This document shows, in pieces, positions 11,348 through 24,202 of a DNA stretch of 64,000 bases. The translations under genes were made by a program, and so were the position numbers. The stretch is from Nigrospora sphaerica (lineage: Eukaryota; Ascomycota; Sordariomycetes; Amphisphaeriales; Apiosporaceae), in assembly GCA_018287875.1 (NCBI GenBank), contig JAGVVL010000009.1:2294001-2358000 (forward strand), read 5' to 3'. Below the pieces are notes generated by a model that saw only the letters and a list, made by a program, of their open reading frames with translations, had not been told where the DNA came from and made no database searches. Numbering within the stretch: the stretch's first letter is position 1; the number at the start of each line of letters is the position of its first letter.

Positions 11348-12930
11348 TTATGGCGCATCATTGCCCGATACGCCTGAGCCCCCTCCCCCCGTATCCGGAT
11401 GCCTCAACCAGGACATCCTTCCTGGGGGCATATTGTTCTCCTCCAGAAACGACAGAACAAATGACCGACTGATCAAAGGGGCGAAATCTTCATGATATCT
11501 CCTCCAATCCCCTCCAGTGGCCCCGCTGAGGAAGCGGTCGTCCAGCCAATCCCCCCAGGTCTCCCAAGATATCGTCCTGAGAGACTGGCCCGATACGCGG
11601 AATAGTTTGGCCAAAATTGGTTTCGTTTCGGATTGGTACTCTCGAAACACCTTGCCCAGCTCTGTGGTGCTCGGGACCGAATCGCCAGCAGTATGCAGAA
11701 GACAGTTGAGGCCATTGGCCAATGACACCAATCCCTGGAGGCCCTACGTACCGGAGCTTAGCAGTTTCTCATAATTGGTGTCCACAGGAAAGCTTATGGG
11801 GCGAGAATGGTAGGGAAAAGCGAAGGGAGAAGAACAGGAGACGATCGTGCAGAAAAGGGCGAGAAAGGCCATTGAGGTTTGCTTACGCCGTTGAATCCGA
11901 AGGCCAAGTTGGGCGACACTGTAACAGCGGCGTCGCCGACGAGCACAATGCGGTCGCAGTGCCAGTCTTCCGCCATGCCTTCCTCGACCAGATTCATGCC
12001 ACTTGATAGGCGCGCGTCGTACACGTCTTTCAACGTGATCTCGTCGGTGACGTGCACGTGTGCCCACCTTTCGACAAATCCTGCCTCGTCCGCCTTGCTG
12101 TACCGTACGCGCTGACTGGTCGCATGTTGCAACTTTTCGTACCAGAAGAACCAAGCCTTGTTTGCGCCGACGAAAAGTGCTGTCGCCATACCAGTACCAT
12201 GTGCCTCCCAGCTCGTGCCCACCAGCATGCCGGGCAGAACAGGCGCGGCGCCATGCACGAGCTTGAAGCTGGCGAGAAACCCTGTGCTCGCGTATTCTTC
12301 CCTTGGCGAGGAAGCGCTGCTACGAGTGATATTCTTCATCAACTGCCGGGCGTGGCTGGCAACCCCGTCTGCCGCGATAACCATCGAGCCGTGTTCGATG
12401 CTGCTGTCAGAACACTGCACCTCAACACCCCACTCGCCAATCTTGATGCCCACCACTTGTTTGCTCGTCTTGATGCGTTGCTGGTGGGATCCTGGTAGTG
12501 TTTCGTAGAGCATTTTTACCAGTTCGGCTCGATGAATCATCGCAAAGGGATGGCCATGGCTGGCCAAGAGTCACCGGATATAGTTAACAGATAAATTCTG
12601 GTCACGGCACTCGACGAGTAGTGGCGGTACTCACTTCTCTCTCATCCAGTCAAACCTGGGGTGGTCCTTGTAGATGACGCCTTGATGGGTTGTCACGATC
12701 TTCCTTGATAAGGGGCTCCAGATTTTCTGAATTGCTTCGACAAGTCCGAGCTGGTCGAAAATGCGAGCGGTCTGCGGGTAGAGTCCAATACTGGCCCCGC
12801 CGTCCCGTACCAATACTTCTCTCTGTTCTAGAACCACGTACTGTATACCCGCTTGTGACAGAATGTGGGCAGCAAGCAAGCCAATTAGGCCACCTCCCAC
12901 GATGACGACTCGGAAAGGTTCCTCCATCAT
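11348..12930 (-). CDS. FAD-dependent monooxygenase, PaxM-like
   Basis: Predicted 451-residue flavoprotein monooxygenase of the PHBH-fold group, closest in style to the fungal PaxM/AusM-type epoxidases and hydroxylases of secondary metabolism. Exons: 12635-12930, 11887-12559 and 11348-11734; introns of 75 and 152 bp. Visible motifs: the dinucleotide-binding VIVGGGLIGLLAAHIL near the N-terminus, an acidic residue closing the Rossmann strand (VVLEQRE), the DG motif in VIAADGVASHAR, and the FAD-ribityl GD motif in IVLVGDAAVTVSPN, which is completed across the last intron (FNG-GLVSLANGL). The ATG at 12930 was preferred because the longer frame upstream starts with TTG. No terpene cyclase, PKS or prenyltransferase lies beside it, so it is an orphan relative to known clusters of this family. 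The substrate is unknown. Confidence 0.85.
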
Positions 12931-15900
12931 GAGGGGAGCGAACAACGAGATGTCGACTGGGCGGTAGACCTAAGGAGTAAGGTAGAAACTCCAGGCCCTG
13001 GGACGAGTAGAAATTGCCAGGAATGAATATGCCTTTAACCTTCCGTCTTGATAGTAGTCTGGGGTGGAGGGAGGCGGGGCTTGTTGGTTTTGGTCACAAT
13101 CGGTCATTGCCGATAGCCACATTCACTCGACCTTTCCAGCATCTTGCACTAACCTCATTCGCCGCCTTGCTTTTATATTTTCCTTTACATAAAGCCCGCA
13201 AGCTGTTGGCCATTCTATTCTCAAAACGATGTTCTGGCGTTCATGTAGCGCATGGTAGGTTTTCCCTCCGCATGAGCCGAATGCGGAGGCCCACCCGTTG
13301 GTGGCTGGCCACCTTGGGCTTCATGTATTGCAGAGGAGATAGTGCTAAGATCGAATGTCGCCGCAGTGTTTCTCGGTAAAGCGAACCGGAAAATACGTGG
13401 CTCGATAGAGAGCGTCTCTATACCCGATTGATGATTGCCTCTCCCTCCAGTAATATTCCTTGCTCGCAACTTTTCTCGCGTCTCCGCCTTGGCTAAGCGA
13501 AAAGCAAGTTGATTGTTTCCTCGGCATGAGCTAACAGTCGAGTGAGCCGAAAGTCACCTTCGAGTCTAGGTATATAGTAGTATATACGATATTTGCTCTG
13601 ACCAGGTCGGCGAGATTCCGGTAAGCACAGCATGAATATGTGACCGCCTCGGTGTGGGCGCGACCTGAAATACCCGCGGTCAACAAAGCTTCTCGGTCCT
13701 ACCGGTTTGCCATGCGGTCGTAAGCGCCGATGTGGCAGGTGTACAGTCATCCGTTTCACAGCTTGGTTCCTATAGGGTAGATTTCTACACAGCCGAGAAG
13801 GAATTCTCGAAGCCGACATGCATACAGCAGGCCACAGATTCGCTTCGCGCGTTCGCGCGATCGTTGGACTAAAAGCCTCCTTGGCAATCCGTCTCTTGAA
13901 ATAGACGGCTGGTTGGGGACAAGGTTGATTGCCATAGAATCAGCTAGATGGAAAAAACCAACAACATTAGCGATAGATAGGCTGTCGTAAAGACAATGGC
14001 GTATAATGCTAACTCGACCACTCCTCAACTGCCATTGCCGGCTACATCCTTGGTAGGGTACACTTGGGGTTTGGTCCGACGCATTTCATTCTGTCGTTTC
14101 GCACATTTTCAGAAGGGAATCTGCGACTCTTGCCTCCAGCACTCTTTTCATGCAAGTAATAACAAAGAATCATTTGCTTCCACACATGGAAAAGGCGATT
14201 AGGCGCAGGGGTGTCCAGCATTACATAGAGCTGTAATATGTGCAAATTACCAAGAATTTACTGCGAAGCGGTATGCAGCCGCAGCTGAGCGTTGAGGAAT
14301 GGATGAGCTATGTCCAAGTGAGGACAGCTGTCACTGTTTTATGACAATACGGCATCGGAGTCAAACAAGCATTTTCAGGGGCAGTCGCTGATGAGCTTTG
14401 TTTGTGTTCGCCCCGGCGACCAGTAATTCGCTTCTGGGATCAGAGGTAGGCAGAACGTGCAGGGGTTTCGCTGCCTCGAAGCCCGCTGGGAGTCATGTCA
14501 GCCCCAGAAAATCATGGGGGCACCAGCAATTCTTCCTCTGCCCCAATCCCAGAAATAGCAGAGAATATGGATGGCTGAAAGGCATTGTACTTCCGATGAC
14601 GAGTGGGAGAGGCACAACGAGGGCTGTCCTTGGCCATTGGCTGCCGCTGTTCGTGATCCTACCGGATTGTCGATGGCAGGCAAGGGCCGAATGGGTTGTC
14701 GACGATTCGGGAGGCTTCGAGGTCACCGAAACGACTACACAGGCAACCATGGACGCTTGTCATCGGATGCCGGGTAAGAGGAGATGAGCTGAGACGAGGA
14801 CAAGGATGCTGGCTACCCCGGTTTGCTCGCTAAGGAAAGTCAGCGACCGACTCATGGTCAAGTGCTATGCGACATGCATCGTGGAGTTGCCGGATTCCCG
14901 CCAAAGCTTAACGCCGTATTTTGAGCAGCTGGAATTAAGCAGCCAGCAAGCAAGCTTGCAGCGCAAACGAAGACTTAAGGCGGGCGGAGATCAGAAGCAG
15001 CTTTGAAGCTTGACCTAATCGCTACGCCAAGACCGAGCCTCTTACCAGCAATACTACCGAACGGCAGAGGTCCGTGTTACAACCTTGTTCCATGAGTGGG
15101 CCGTCTCATTAGAGCCCCGGTAAAAAATAAGGGCCCCAGCCCGGGCAATGCGGCATTGGGACGGTAATGGGACCTTGGATGTTTCACCGTCCTGTTTACC
15201 GTGACGGTGACAGGTGAGGCTCACAATGATGTCGCCATCGTTTATTTTACGAAGGTGGTCTCAAACGACCGATGGCAAGCGAAAAAAGAGGGCCCGCAGA
15301 GACAGCTGGGATGAACACAATCTGGAGAACCACCATGAGGGGCGACCATGGCGAGCGCCCTTGGAGGGGCCATGATTGCGTTCCAGGGTTTGAATGATAG
15401 TCCTCCCAGACAGGTTACACCGAGGACAAGATGTCCCATCGGCATCCCAGGATACCGCATCGAGACAAATGAAGGGATAGCCGCAGCCCGGACATGACAG
15501 ATGGCGGTATGATGACCAGGGCTTACCGTCCGTGTCAACACCGGGCGACTCCTTCCGGTATCAAGGAGCATGGAGAGGGTGGGAGACCGCCCACCAGCTG
15601 GGAGAGAAGAGGAGAAAAGGCGAGACGGGGGTCAGCGAGGCGGCAGGCGATGGACTGAAAGCGTCTGCCTCGACACTCGTGGGACACAGAGGCAGAGAGA
15701 AGAGAGACTGATCAGTCACCAGTCCGGTCGGGGGGGCGTGTGTCTCTGGCGGGGGTGGGTCGGTTGCCCGTCAATTATGTTGTCTTCCAGCGGCGGCTCA
15801 AGACCCTTGCGGCGACACACAACCGAGAGGCAGGCGCATAGTGAAGAACCAAGCAACGTGGGTTCGGCAGGACCAGAATCGAACGACGACCGTCAGCCGT

Positions 15901-18233
15901 GCGGGCGGGAGCCGGGCTCTTATGTAGTTCTCACAGGGCTGTGCCAAGTTCAAATAAGGTTGGCAGCCATTTGTAGGACAGAGTGGAACGATTATACTCG
16001 AAGATCTGATCTATCCGTAGGTGCATATGGGCTGATGTCAAAATCGTACGATGTTGTTTCCTTTCCTTTGAGCTTAGGGCTGATTAAGCTACGTCGACTC
16101 GACTGGACTCGACTTTGGGGAACGGGGGGTCGGCCATTGCCTCGAGTGCCAAGACCAAGTGCAGTGCTGGCTGCCAGCGCGTGCGGTCTGTACCCCACCC
16201 GTGTGATGGGATGGATGGTACATGGTAAGGGGTTGGAAGGGGGGAACAGGGGCCTGGTAAACCACAGGGGCTTTGGGTGGCCCAGGGTCGCTTGCCCCGT
16301 TCAGCATCAGGGCAGTTCTTCAACGGCCATGCAAGCGTGTTAAGGGAAGAAAAGACGGAAGCATGAAGGTACATTGTACCTCCTTCCGTACCGCTTCTCT
16401 GCCCCTGCCGGGCGGCTACTCGGCAACGCGTGTCTGGAGTGGTTTTCCGCACTTGGCAGGTCTCGCAGTGGCCTGTTGTGAAATGTCGTTCGGTCGGGTC
16501 CTTGGCGTGAGCCATTGGCGTTCATTCATTCTCACGATTCCCATGACACCCCAACCCGGCGGGAGGGGAAAAGGGATACCTACCTACGTAGGCCTCCTGT
16601 CTCACGGCCGAGAAGCGGGCGAGAGAATGGATGCCGTACTCTATGAGGGAGGGCCGTCCGTCCCCCTCCCTCCATCGACGACGAAGACGATAGAGCCCTG
16701 CGTGGCTACGATCCCGCATCAGTTCCTTGCCACATGCGACGCAGCCAGGGCAAGCAAGGCGAAGGCTCCCGATTGGGATCCCGTCCGTCTTACCGCACCG
16801 CTTACAAGATTCGATGGCCCAAAATGCCCAGGGCTGTTGAGTTAAGTGAGCCAAGGTATCGACCGTCGGCGGGGGCCCAGCCCATTTTGTGCAACGTCGA
16901 CGACCATTGGCTCCGCCTAAGCGCCTGGCTGCTAGTCACGGCCCTCCAAGTTCCAAAATTGTCGGCGCCGGTCCGCTGGCGATACTCGAGTACCAATGAG
17001 CATCCATCGTCGCCTTCACTATTGCCGTCACCGCCCGCGCGCGCAGGCGTGATGGAATCCATCGTGGGCGTCCCCGATGCCATCTCATGTCGAATGCACT
17101 CGCATACATCATCCCTTCCCCATCCCGACATTCTGGTTCCGTGTCGACCTTTTCCCTCTTCTTCCCGCCCTCTCCTCATCGTCCGCCCACCCCTGCGCGA
17201 AACCTTCGACGCACCCTGGTCGCGCACCCTTCAAACGCGTGGCGTCTCAACCCCTCCATTGTGCTCGACCTGGTGCAACCCTGCCCGTTCCGCCTGCTCT
17301 GATACCGCTCCAATTCGCTGCGAAACTTCTGCTCGCGTCTGATCTACCCCTACTATAGCTGCTGGGTCCCCCTTTGCCGTACGCCGGGGCACCCTGGCCT
17401 TGGCTGGTACAGAGCCTCATCCGGTGCCTGGTCCGCGTACCGCCCGTCCCATCTCTCCCACCCGGCCCTCGAGCACGCGCGCGAGGACGAAGGAGACGAA
17501 CAAGACTCGCCGCCCAGTTGTGCATGCGACCATTGCCCCCGGGAACCGCAGGGTGGATACATCGCCCCAAGTGGACATCGACGTTTCATGGGCCGTTCGC
17601 ATCCGAATACCCTGGCCCCTCTTTTCGCCTGTACAGGATATCAGCCGGCACTCTTCAGGCGCAGCCGTACAGCGAGCCAGCGGGCTGCCCGTATAGGTCG
17701 ACGGCTCCATCAGCTGCTGGATCGCCCCCTCCCCGGAGCCAGCACACGACGCATCCCTGCCCGCCCAGCCTGGAAGCAGCTCATCCCGTCAACGGCTTCC
17801 CAACCCTTGTCCAGTTGATTCTTTATGAGTTCTAAGCCTCCCATCCCACCTCAAATCACCTCGTTCCTCCTCCCTCGTTCGGCGACCAGGAAGTAGAAAC
17901 AACGCCTCGACTGAGTCCTTCTACTCCACCGTTCCTTTCGTCTGCTGCTGGCTCAGATCGCTCTTTTATCATTGTGGTTTATTTGTGTGTTGGATAATAC
18001 TTCTCGTTTCTGTTAATTCTCGGAGAAAGAAGGGAGGAAAAGGGAAGAAAAAAAACAAAAGATACCGGACGCCTACTCGGATCGCCGCTTCGCCCTCGTC
18101 ACTCGTTGTCCGACATCAGCACTGGCCGTCGTGGAGACACGGCTGTCGCGTTACGTCGATACTGTCGCCGGTCGACATTTAATTGGGCCTGCGCGTTGCA
18201 GAGTATACGAGCCGGGGCTCGACAACCGCCAAG
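12931..18233. promoter_or_regulatory. Gene-free 5.3 kb upstream of noxA
   Basis: This is the longest gene-free stretch in the window, between the divergent FAD monooxygenase and noxA genes. Base composition changes: about 13,000-15,100 is less GC-rich than the flanks, and 15,500-17,900 is GC-rich. No frame has family motifs. Pyrimidine-rich DNA (17,830-17,960) followed by a purine-rich run (18,020-18,060) precedes the noxA ATG and looks like promoter and 5' leader. If transcription starts far enough upstream, a small upstream frame of 23 codons (17825-17896) would be in the leader. Long noncoding RNAs cannot be excluded. Confidence 0.45.
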
Positions 18234-20126
18234 ATGGGTGGCTCAGGAGACAGCTTTGGAACACTGCTCAAGAAGCAGTTTACGACGAGCAAACTCATCT
18301 TCCACATCCTGTTCTGGGGCATGCACTGGGGCTTCTTTGCGTTTGGATGGTACGTCCCAACGACCGCGCCATGCTCAGGTGCTGGCGGCTGACTATCATC
18401 CCAGGTTAAAGCAGCAGAACGAGTCGAGGCTGGCAGCGCTCAACGCCCTCCGCTTCTCCGTTTGGTTATCTCGAGGCGCCGGTCTGGTCTTGTCCATAGA
18501 TACCACCCTGATCCTGCTTCCAGTATGCCGGACCATTATGCGATGGATCCGTCCTAAGATCAGATTCTTGCCCTTGGACGAGAACCTCTGGTTCCATCGC
18601 CAAGTTGCCTACGCTATGCTGCTCTTCACCATCATTCACGTTTCGGCCCACTACGTCAAGTAGGTTCACCCCGACGCTCCTCTGCAAGTGGGCGGCGACT
18701 GACAAAAAGACAGCTTCTTCAACGTCGAGAAGACCCAGGTCCGACCCGAAACGGCTATCCAGATTCACTACACTCAGGCCGGCGGTGTGACTGGCCATGT
18801 CATGCTTCTTTGCATGCTGCTCATGTATACCACCGCCCACCACCGTATCCGACAACAGTCGTTCGAGACCTTCTGGTACACCCACCACCTCTTCATTCCG
18901 TTCATGTTGGGCATGTACACCCATACGACTGGTTGCTTCGTGCGCGATACGGCCAAGCCCTTCTCTCCCTTCGCCGGCGATGACTTCTGGGACCACTGCA
19001 TTGGTTACGAGGGCTGGCGATGGGAGCTGTGGGCCGGTGGTTTCTACCTGCTTGAGCGTCTCTATCGCGAGATCCGTGCCAAGCGCTTGACCAAGATCAC
19101 TCGTGTCGTTCGTCATCCTTATGGTATGCATCACTTGGGACCCATTCCGTGTTGTTGAGCTAATTCCCTGGGCAGATGTTGTGGAGATCCAGTTCAACAA
19201 GCCGTCGTTCAAGTACAAGGCCGGCCAGTGGCTTTTCTTGCAGGTGCCCTCCATCTCGGGCTACCAGTGGCACCCGTTCACCATCACTTCGTGCCCTTAC
19301 GACCCCTACGTCTCCGTTCACGTCCGCCAAGTGGGTGACTTCACGCGGGCGCTGGGTGATGCCGTGGGTGCCGGTAGCGCGCAATCCAAGCTCTACGACG
19401 GTGTCGACCCGAGCGGCATGTACGAGGTCGCGCTTCAGAACGGCCAGCAGATGCCGGATCTGCGCATCGATGGACCTTACGGTGCGCCGGCCGAGGACGT
19501 GTTCAACAACGAGATCGCTGTTCTGATCGGTACCGGTATCGGCGTCACGCCCTGGGCCGCTATTCTGAAGAACATCTGGCACCAGCGTAACGGCCCCAAC
19601 CCGCCCTCGCGACTCCGACGTGTCGAGTTCATCTGGGTTTGCAAGGACACGGGCTCCTTCGAGTGGTTCCAGACTCTCCTTTCATCCCTCGAGGCGCAAA
19701 GTGCCGAGGCCGCCAAGGTGCCCGGTAGCAACGGCATTGAGTTCTTGAAGATTCACACCTACCTGACGCAAAAGCTGGACATCGACACGGCGCAGAACAT
19801 TGTTATCAACTCGGTCGGTGCTGACGTTGACCCTCTGACCGAACTCAAGTCCCGTACCAACTTTGGGCGACCCAACTTCCACCGCATGTTCGAGACGATG
19901 CGCAATGGTATCTTGGACCGGTCCTACATCAACGGTCTGGAGGGTAGCATGCAAACTACCGTCGGTGTCTACTTCTGCGGTCCTTCCGCTGCTGGTATGT
20001 CTCAATCGCGTTACTTGGCAACATCATGACAGCTAACCTGGCTTTCCAGCACGCGATATCAAGACGGCTGCCGACAAGGCCACGAGCCGCGAAGTGCGGT
20101 TCCGCTTCTGGAAGGAACACTTCTAG
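18234..20126 (+). CDS. noxA: Superoxide-generating NADPH oxidase NoxA
   Basis: Predicted 558-residue gp91phox-type NADPH oxidase that moves electrons from NADPH through FAD and two haems to oxygen. In fungi NoxA acts in sexual development, hyphal fusion and symbiosis or infection, with the regulators NoxR, RacA and BemA. Exons: 18234-18349, 18405-18659, 18714-19123, 19176-19994 and 20050-20126; introns of 52-55 bp. Visible motifs: haem-ligand helices in HRQVAYAMLLFTIIHVSAHY and THHLFIPFMLGMYTH, FAD-binding HPFTIT, NADPH-binding GTGIGVTPW, and the C-terminal VYFCGPSAAARD ending in FWKEHF. There is no N-terminal EF-hand extension (NoxC) and no NoxB-type N-terminus. Length and start MGGSGDSFG fit NoxA/NOX-1. 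Confidence 0.97.
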
Positions 20127-22572
20127 GTGTGCCTGTCCTACATTTCGTGTTTGGGTCATATTCGCATTCTTCTTGACCGCAAGACTTGGCACCGACTCTG
20201 ACGGCCCGGATGGTCACTTTGCAGGCGCCGGAACAGAATGGGAGAAACCTTGTATGATGGATTACGGCCTCAATATGCATAGGGTTAGCATTAGGTTCGG
20301 TGCCACCCGTGGCGACCGCGTAGGGCGGCAGCAACGACGGGGAGTGAGCTGATCGGGCCCTCGTGGCACGGCAGGGGCTGAATCCACGGCGTCAATTTCT
20401 TACACAACTTCGGAATACCACACAATCAAATTTTCTACGGTTTATCGGTCGCACTTTTCCTATGCCGGTACGGGCGAGTCGAGTCAAGTGAGGCGCGGCG
20501 CGTAACCGCCGGGTCGCAAAATAACGCCTGACGTGGCTCGACGGGGGCCGCCGGCAGTACGGCCAGCAGTGTCGATGATACACTCCAGGGGTGAGCGGGC
20601 ATCCTTCCGCACAATGCAAGGCCACGGTCCAGGAATAAGAGAGCCGTGTCAACCAATCAGGGGGATGAGGGCGTGTGTTTCGCATTCGGGGGTCGGCAGA
20701 TGCCAAGACATGTAACCGGTCTTGTCGCAGCTTTGAGGGTTCGTCTTTCCACCCGCTTGCTGGTATATACGCCGCATGTTATATAGCCGACCACAAGTGC
20801 AGGAGGCATTTATCTGCAAAGAATCAAGCCCTCGGCATTGGTGCCGTCGAGATCATTGGCCACGCCTGCTTGGCCTACATCTTGTCACTACACTGTGGTG
20901 AGCTACCCCTAGCGAAGTACGTGTACGCTACCAGGCCGAAATCACCTGCCACGGTGCCGACCAGCACCGAAGCCGAGTGGGCAGGGCAGCGAAGGTGCCC
21001 GGGTCCCCGACAACGGACTGGCTCGGCGCGGCGAGGTGAACCATTGTGGCGTATTGCCGTTCGGGAAATGGCGCTTGGTGGACGAGTGTCCAGCGATCAG
21101 GAGGCGCCGCGGACGCGCATGTATTTGTGTCGCATGGTACGCGCGGATGATATGATGAGAAGTGAGACTACGCAGGGAAAACCGAGTCCCGGGCCGGCAG
21201 AGCTTCCGCATCATCTGCCGATCACAACTTGCCGTTCGCTCCGGCCCCGTTCAATACGCCGGCCGTGTTCCAGCGCCACTCCCGGATAGATGTCCCAGAC
21301 GGTGCTCATGGTGGGGTTGTACGGGGGCACTGACGATGTGGCACACAACCCCAATCTCCAGCGGCAGCGTTTGCGAATACAACTACTGTTTACTAAGTGC
21401 TCTAGTCGAGCCGCCAGGTACGCAACGGTTGGCTCGGTTGGCTCTACTTTCCCAATATGCAGACTTTACTACCAGATCCCATACCGAACGGTCCGCCTGG
21501 GAATAAGCCGCCCTAGTTAGCCCCATTTTCCACTACGATGTCACGCCGCAGGGCTAATGCTAGTGGAAAAGAGGGGTCCTTCCTAAAGTATCGAAATCCA
21601 CCAGACTAGGCACCACCGTTATTCCTGTCGTCATTCAGCGATGAGTTCATTTCTTAAAGAGCCCCCTCCTTCATTCACGGCGCCCGGTCATGGGCCCTGT
21701 AGAGTTGCCCATTTGTATGCAATTCGAGTGTCTGCATACTTAGTATGAGTACCTTTTCCGTGCGGCACGCAACGTTTATAGCAGTACCGATGGCGTCTTG
21801 CGCCATGGGAGAATACATACACACCTCGCCCACTATTCCGCAAAGATCGGGCTAGTTTGCTTGGGCCGGTCGTTCGTCTCGACACCTAAGAATTCACTGA
21901 GTAGTTGCGGGCACCCCACCGTCATAAGAGAAACACAGTATATCGGAAGGAGATGAGTGTATACTTGTTACTAACGTAATGGAGCTCTCTCTCTCTCTCT
22001 CTCTTTCTCACACACATACACACGCTCTCTCTTTCTCACACGCATACACACGCTCTCTCTCATCTGTCTCCTTGAGACGGCAATCTGGTTCCAGATCACT
22101 CCCGATGCTGAGCATACTAACAACGGTTTACTCTCAAAGGCACAGACTCTCAGGTCATTCGGGTCCCTACTGCAGCATCTGCGACCGCATCAGCTATAGG
22201 TTGTGCGGGCAGGAGCGGAGTCGAGTAAACCCTGCCTGTCCGACAATCCAGCCCTGATAGCTGGAGCCCTTGTACGCTCTGATGCAACTGCGGAGCCATT
22301 GCTAACGACCCTACAAACATCTGGGGCCCCTAAGTCCAAACCCTCCCTAAGTACACAACAAGAACAACTAGTAAGCAAAGCTCTGCTTGGTTGCGCAACC
22401 CAACCTCACCAGCGCAAACGTGGCGAGCCCCTCCCGCTCCTGCGCAAGCCGTTGAGGGAAAAGCAGACGGGGCCTCCGCCGGCCTGTCCGCCACGCCGCC
22501 GTCGGAAGTCGGCCCTTTCACTTCACGCAGCAGCAGCAGCGCCTGAGTCGCAGCCCGGACTGCCGATCTCCA
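20127..22572. other. Intergenic region downstream of noxA
   Basis: About 2.4 kb between noxA and the F-box-like gene on the same strand. It holds a CT/CA-rich simple repeat (21985-22060) and otherwise only short frames without motifs. Confidence 0.45.
21997..22052. repeat. Tandem duplication of a 28-bp CT/CA-rich unit
   Basis: Two adjacent 28-bp copies (21997-22024 and 22025-22052) differ at a single base. They are preceded by a short (CT)n run from 21985 and followed by more CT. This looks like slippage or unequal exchange in simple-sequence DNA. Confidence 0.9.
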
Positions 22573-24202
22573 ATGCAAGTCCTCCAGCCCGGGGGCATCC
22601 CCGTCAGCCGGTTGACCTGTGGCTTCTGTGGCTTCGTCAGTCCGCGCCTGACGTACCGCGAGGATCCGTGGGCACCCTACTACCGAGCCGTCTACTGCAC
22701 CGGATCGGACCTCGCGCAGACGCCCCGACTGTCGGGCGTGGGCTATCACCGTCACGACAGCCCCGAGAACTTCGTCCCGCCGCGTGCCCACCAGCGCTAC
22801 GACGACCCCGGCCTGGACCCCTCCACCCTGGTCAACATCCGGGCCATCCAGCCGCCGGGCCCCGGGGTGCCTGTTGAGGACTGGGCCGACTACTCCTGGG
22901 GCTTCCTTTTCCACGAGGCATGCTGGGGCCTGTTGGAGCAGGCCAGCAAGCCGGACCCCGTCAGCGTGGAAGCCCTGTGGCGCATTCTTCTTTCGGTCCC
23001 GTGCGGCAGCCAGCTGCCCAACTGGGGCCACAACTATGGTGGTCTTTACGTCGGAACCACCAAGGACCTGTCCAAAGGAGAGCATTTCGTACTCATGGGC
23101 CCCAACTCGAACTTGGTCATTCCGAGCACCTTTTCCAACCCATTCAAAGTGCCGGAAATGGAGAAGCTTGTCACCAGCCTCCGGATTCAGCCTGGAGAAA
23201 GCTCCGACGCCAAACCCGGCCGTGACACGGCCACCATCCGAGTTGACGTCACCTCTACTTGCCACGACCCTTTCGGACGCCTGCCGCTAGAGCTGAAGGA
23301 GCTACTGCTGTGCTATCTGGAGTCGCCCGGGGTGGCCAGTCTGCGCCTCGCATCAAGGGAAATAACGAGCGTCCCTCTGGAACAGCAGTTCTTCCGCTCC
23401 CGCTTCTGGCCCGACCGCGAGATGCACGTATTCTTCGACGCCTTCTTGCTTCCCCCCTCCGACATGCGCAGCACGCACTGGGAGGGCCTGTTTCAGCAGC
23501 TCAAGACGAAGCTCAAATACAACAAAGTGGGACTGGGCGAAAGAAATCGCATCAGAATCTGGAACCAGACCATTAAGCCGCTGGTAAATGCGACCAGCTT
23601 GGTGATGCGGATGAGCGAACTGCAAGGAGACCATGACTGGGACTACGTGGACGACGAGGACCTGGGATCGGGCTGGAAAATTGTACAGACGGCGCGGTTC
23701 CGACAGCCCGCCGCATTCGGCGAGTACGGGCGGCCCATGCACAAAGCCGAAGTCGAGTTACCGGCGGAGGCGGCGAGGGAGGTGTACGTGTCACTTATGC
23801 CTTTCTTCGGTCTCGAATATGTGACGGGACTGCGGTTTGTGTTCGACGACAGCCCCGACGTGGAATTGGGGTATATACTCCGGGGCTACGAGGCGCGTCT
23901 TCCCGTTGAGGGCTACCTCGCTGGCTTCCACGCTGCCGTGGATGAGTGCGGCATCCGGGCCTTGGCTCTCATCATGGGCCAGCACATGATGTCGGAGTAC
24001 CTCGATTGGGCAGGGCAGGTTGGGTCTCTGCCATCAGTGCCGGTCAAGTCGCTTGGGCAAGGGCTGCGAAGGCTGAGGGCGGCGTTCGATGTAAGTGCTT
24101 ATCTGAGCGGGGACTGCCCGAATATACGCGCTGACACAGGGGCTAGGGCTTTCGACTCCAGGCGTTGCTGATACCGCAGCGGAGCGCGGCGCCATGAGCT
24201 AG
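22573..24202 (+). CDS. F-box-like domain protein
   Basis: Predicted 526-residue fungal protein of a family often annotated as F-box domain protein. The N-terminus has a Cys pair (LTCGFCGF) and a conserved-looking region ending in a tryptophan-rich segment (SWGFLFHEACW, about 113-124). An F-box-like motif follows at about 233-275 (PFGRLPLELKELLLCYLESPGVASLRLASREI). The C-terminal half has no repeats I recognise. Two exons are proposed: 22573-24090 and 24140-24202, with a 49-bp intron bearing GTAAGT, a CTGAC branch and CACAG. If the intron is retained, the frame instead stops at 24171 (532 residues). F-box proteins usually recruit substrates to SCF ubiquitin ligases, but here this is inference only. 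The intron call is moderately sure. Confidence 0.75.

Noticed and set aside
15860..15910. Possible tRNA B-box on the minus strand (GTTCGATTC)
   Set aside because: The flanking bases do not form a T-stem and no A-box or acceptor stem could be found at proper distance.
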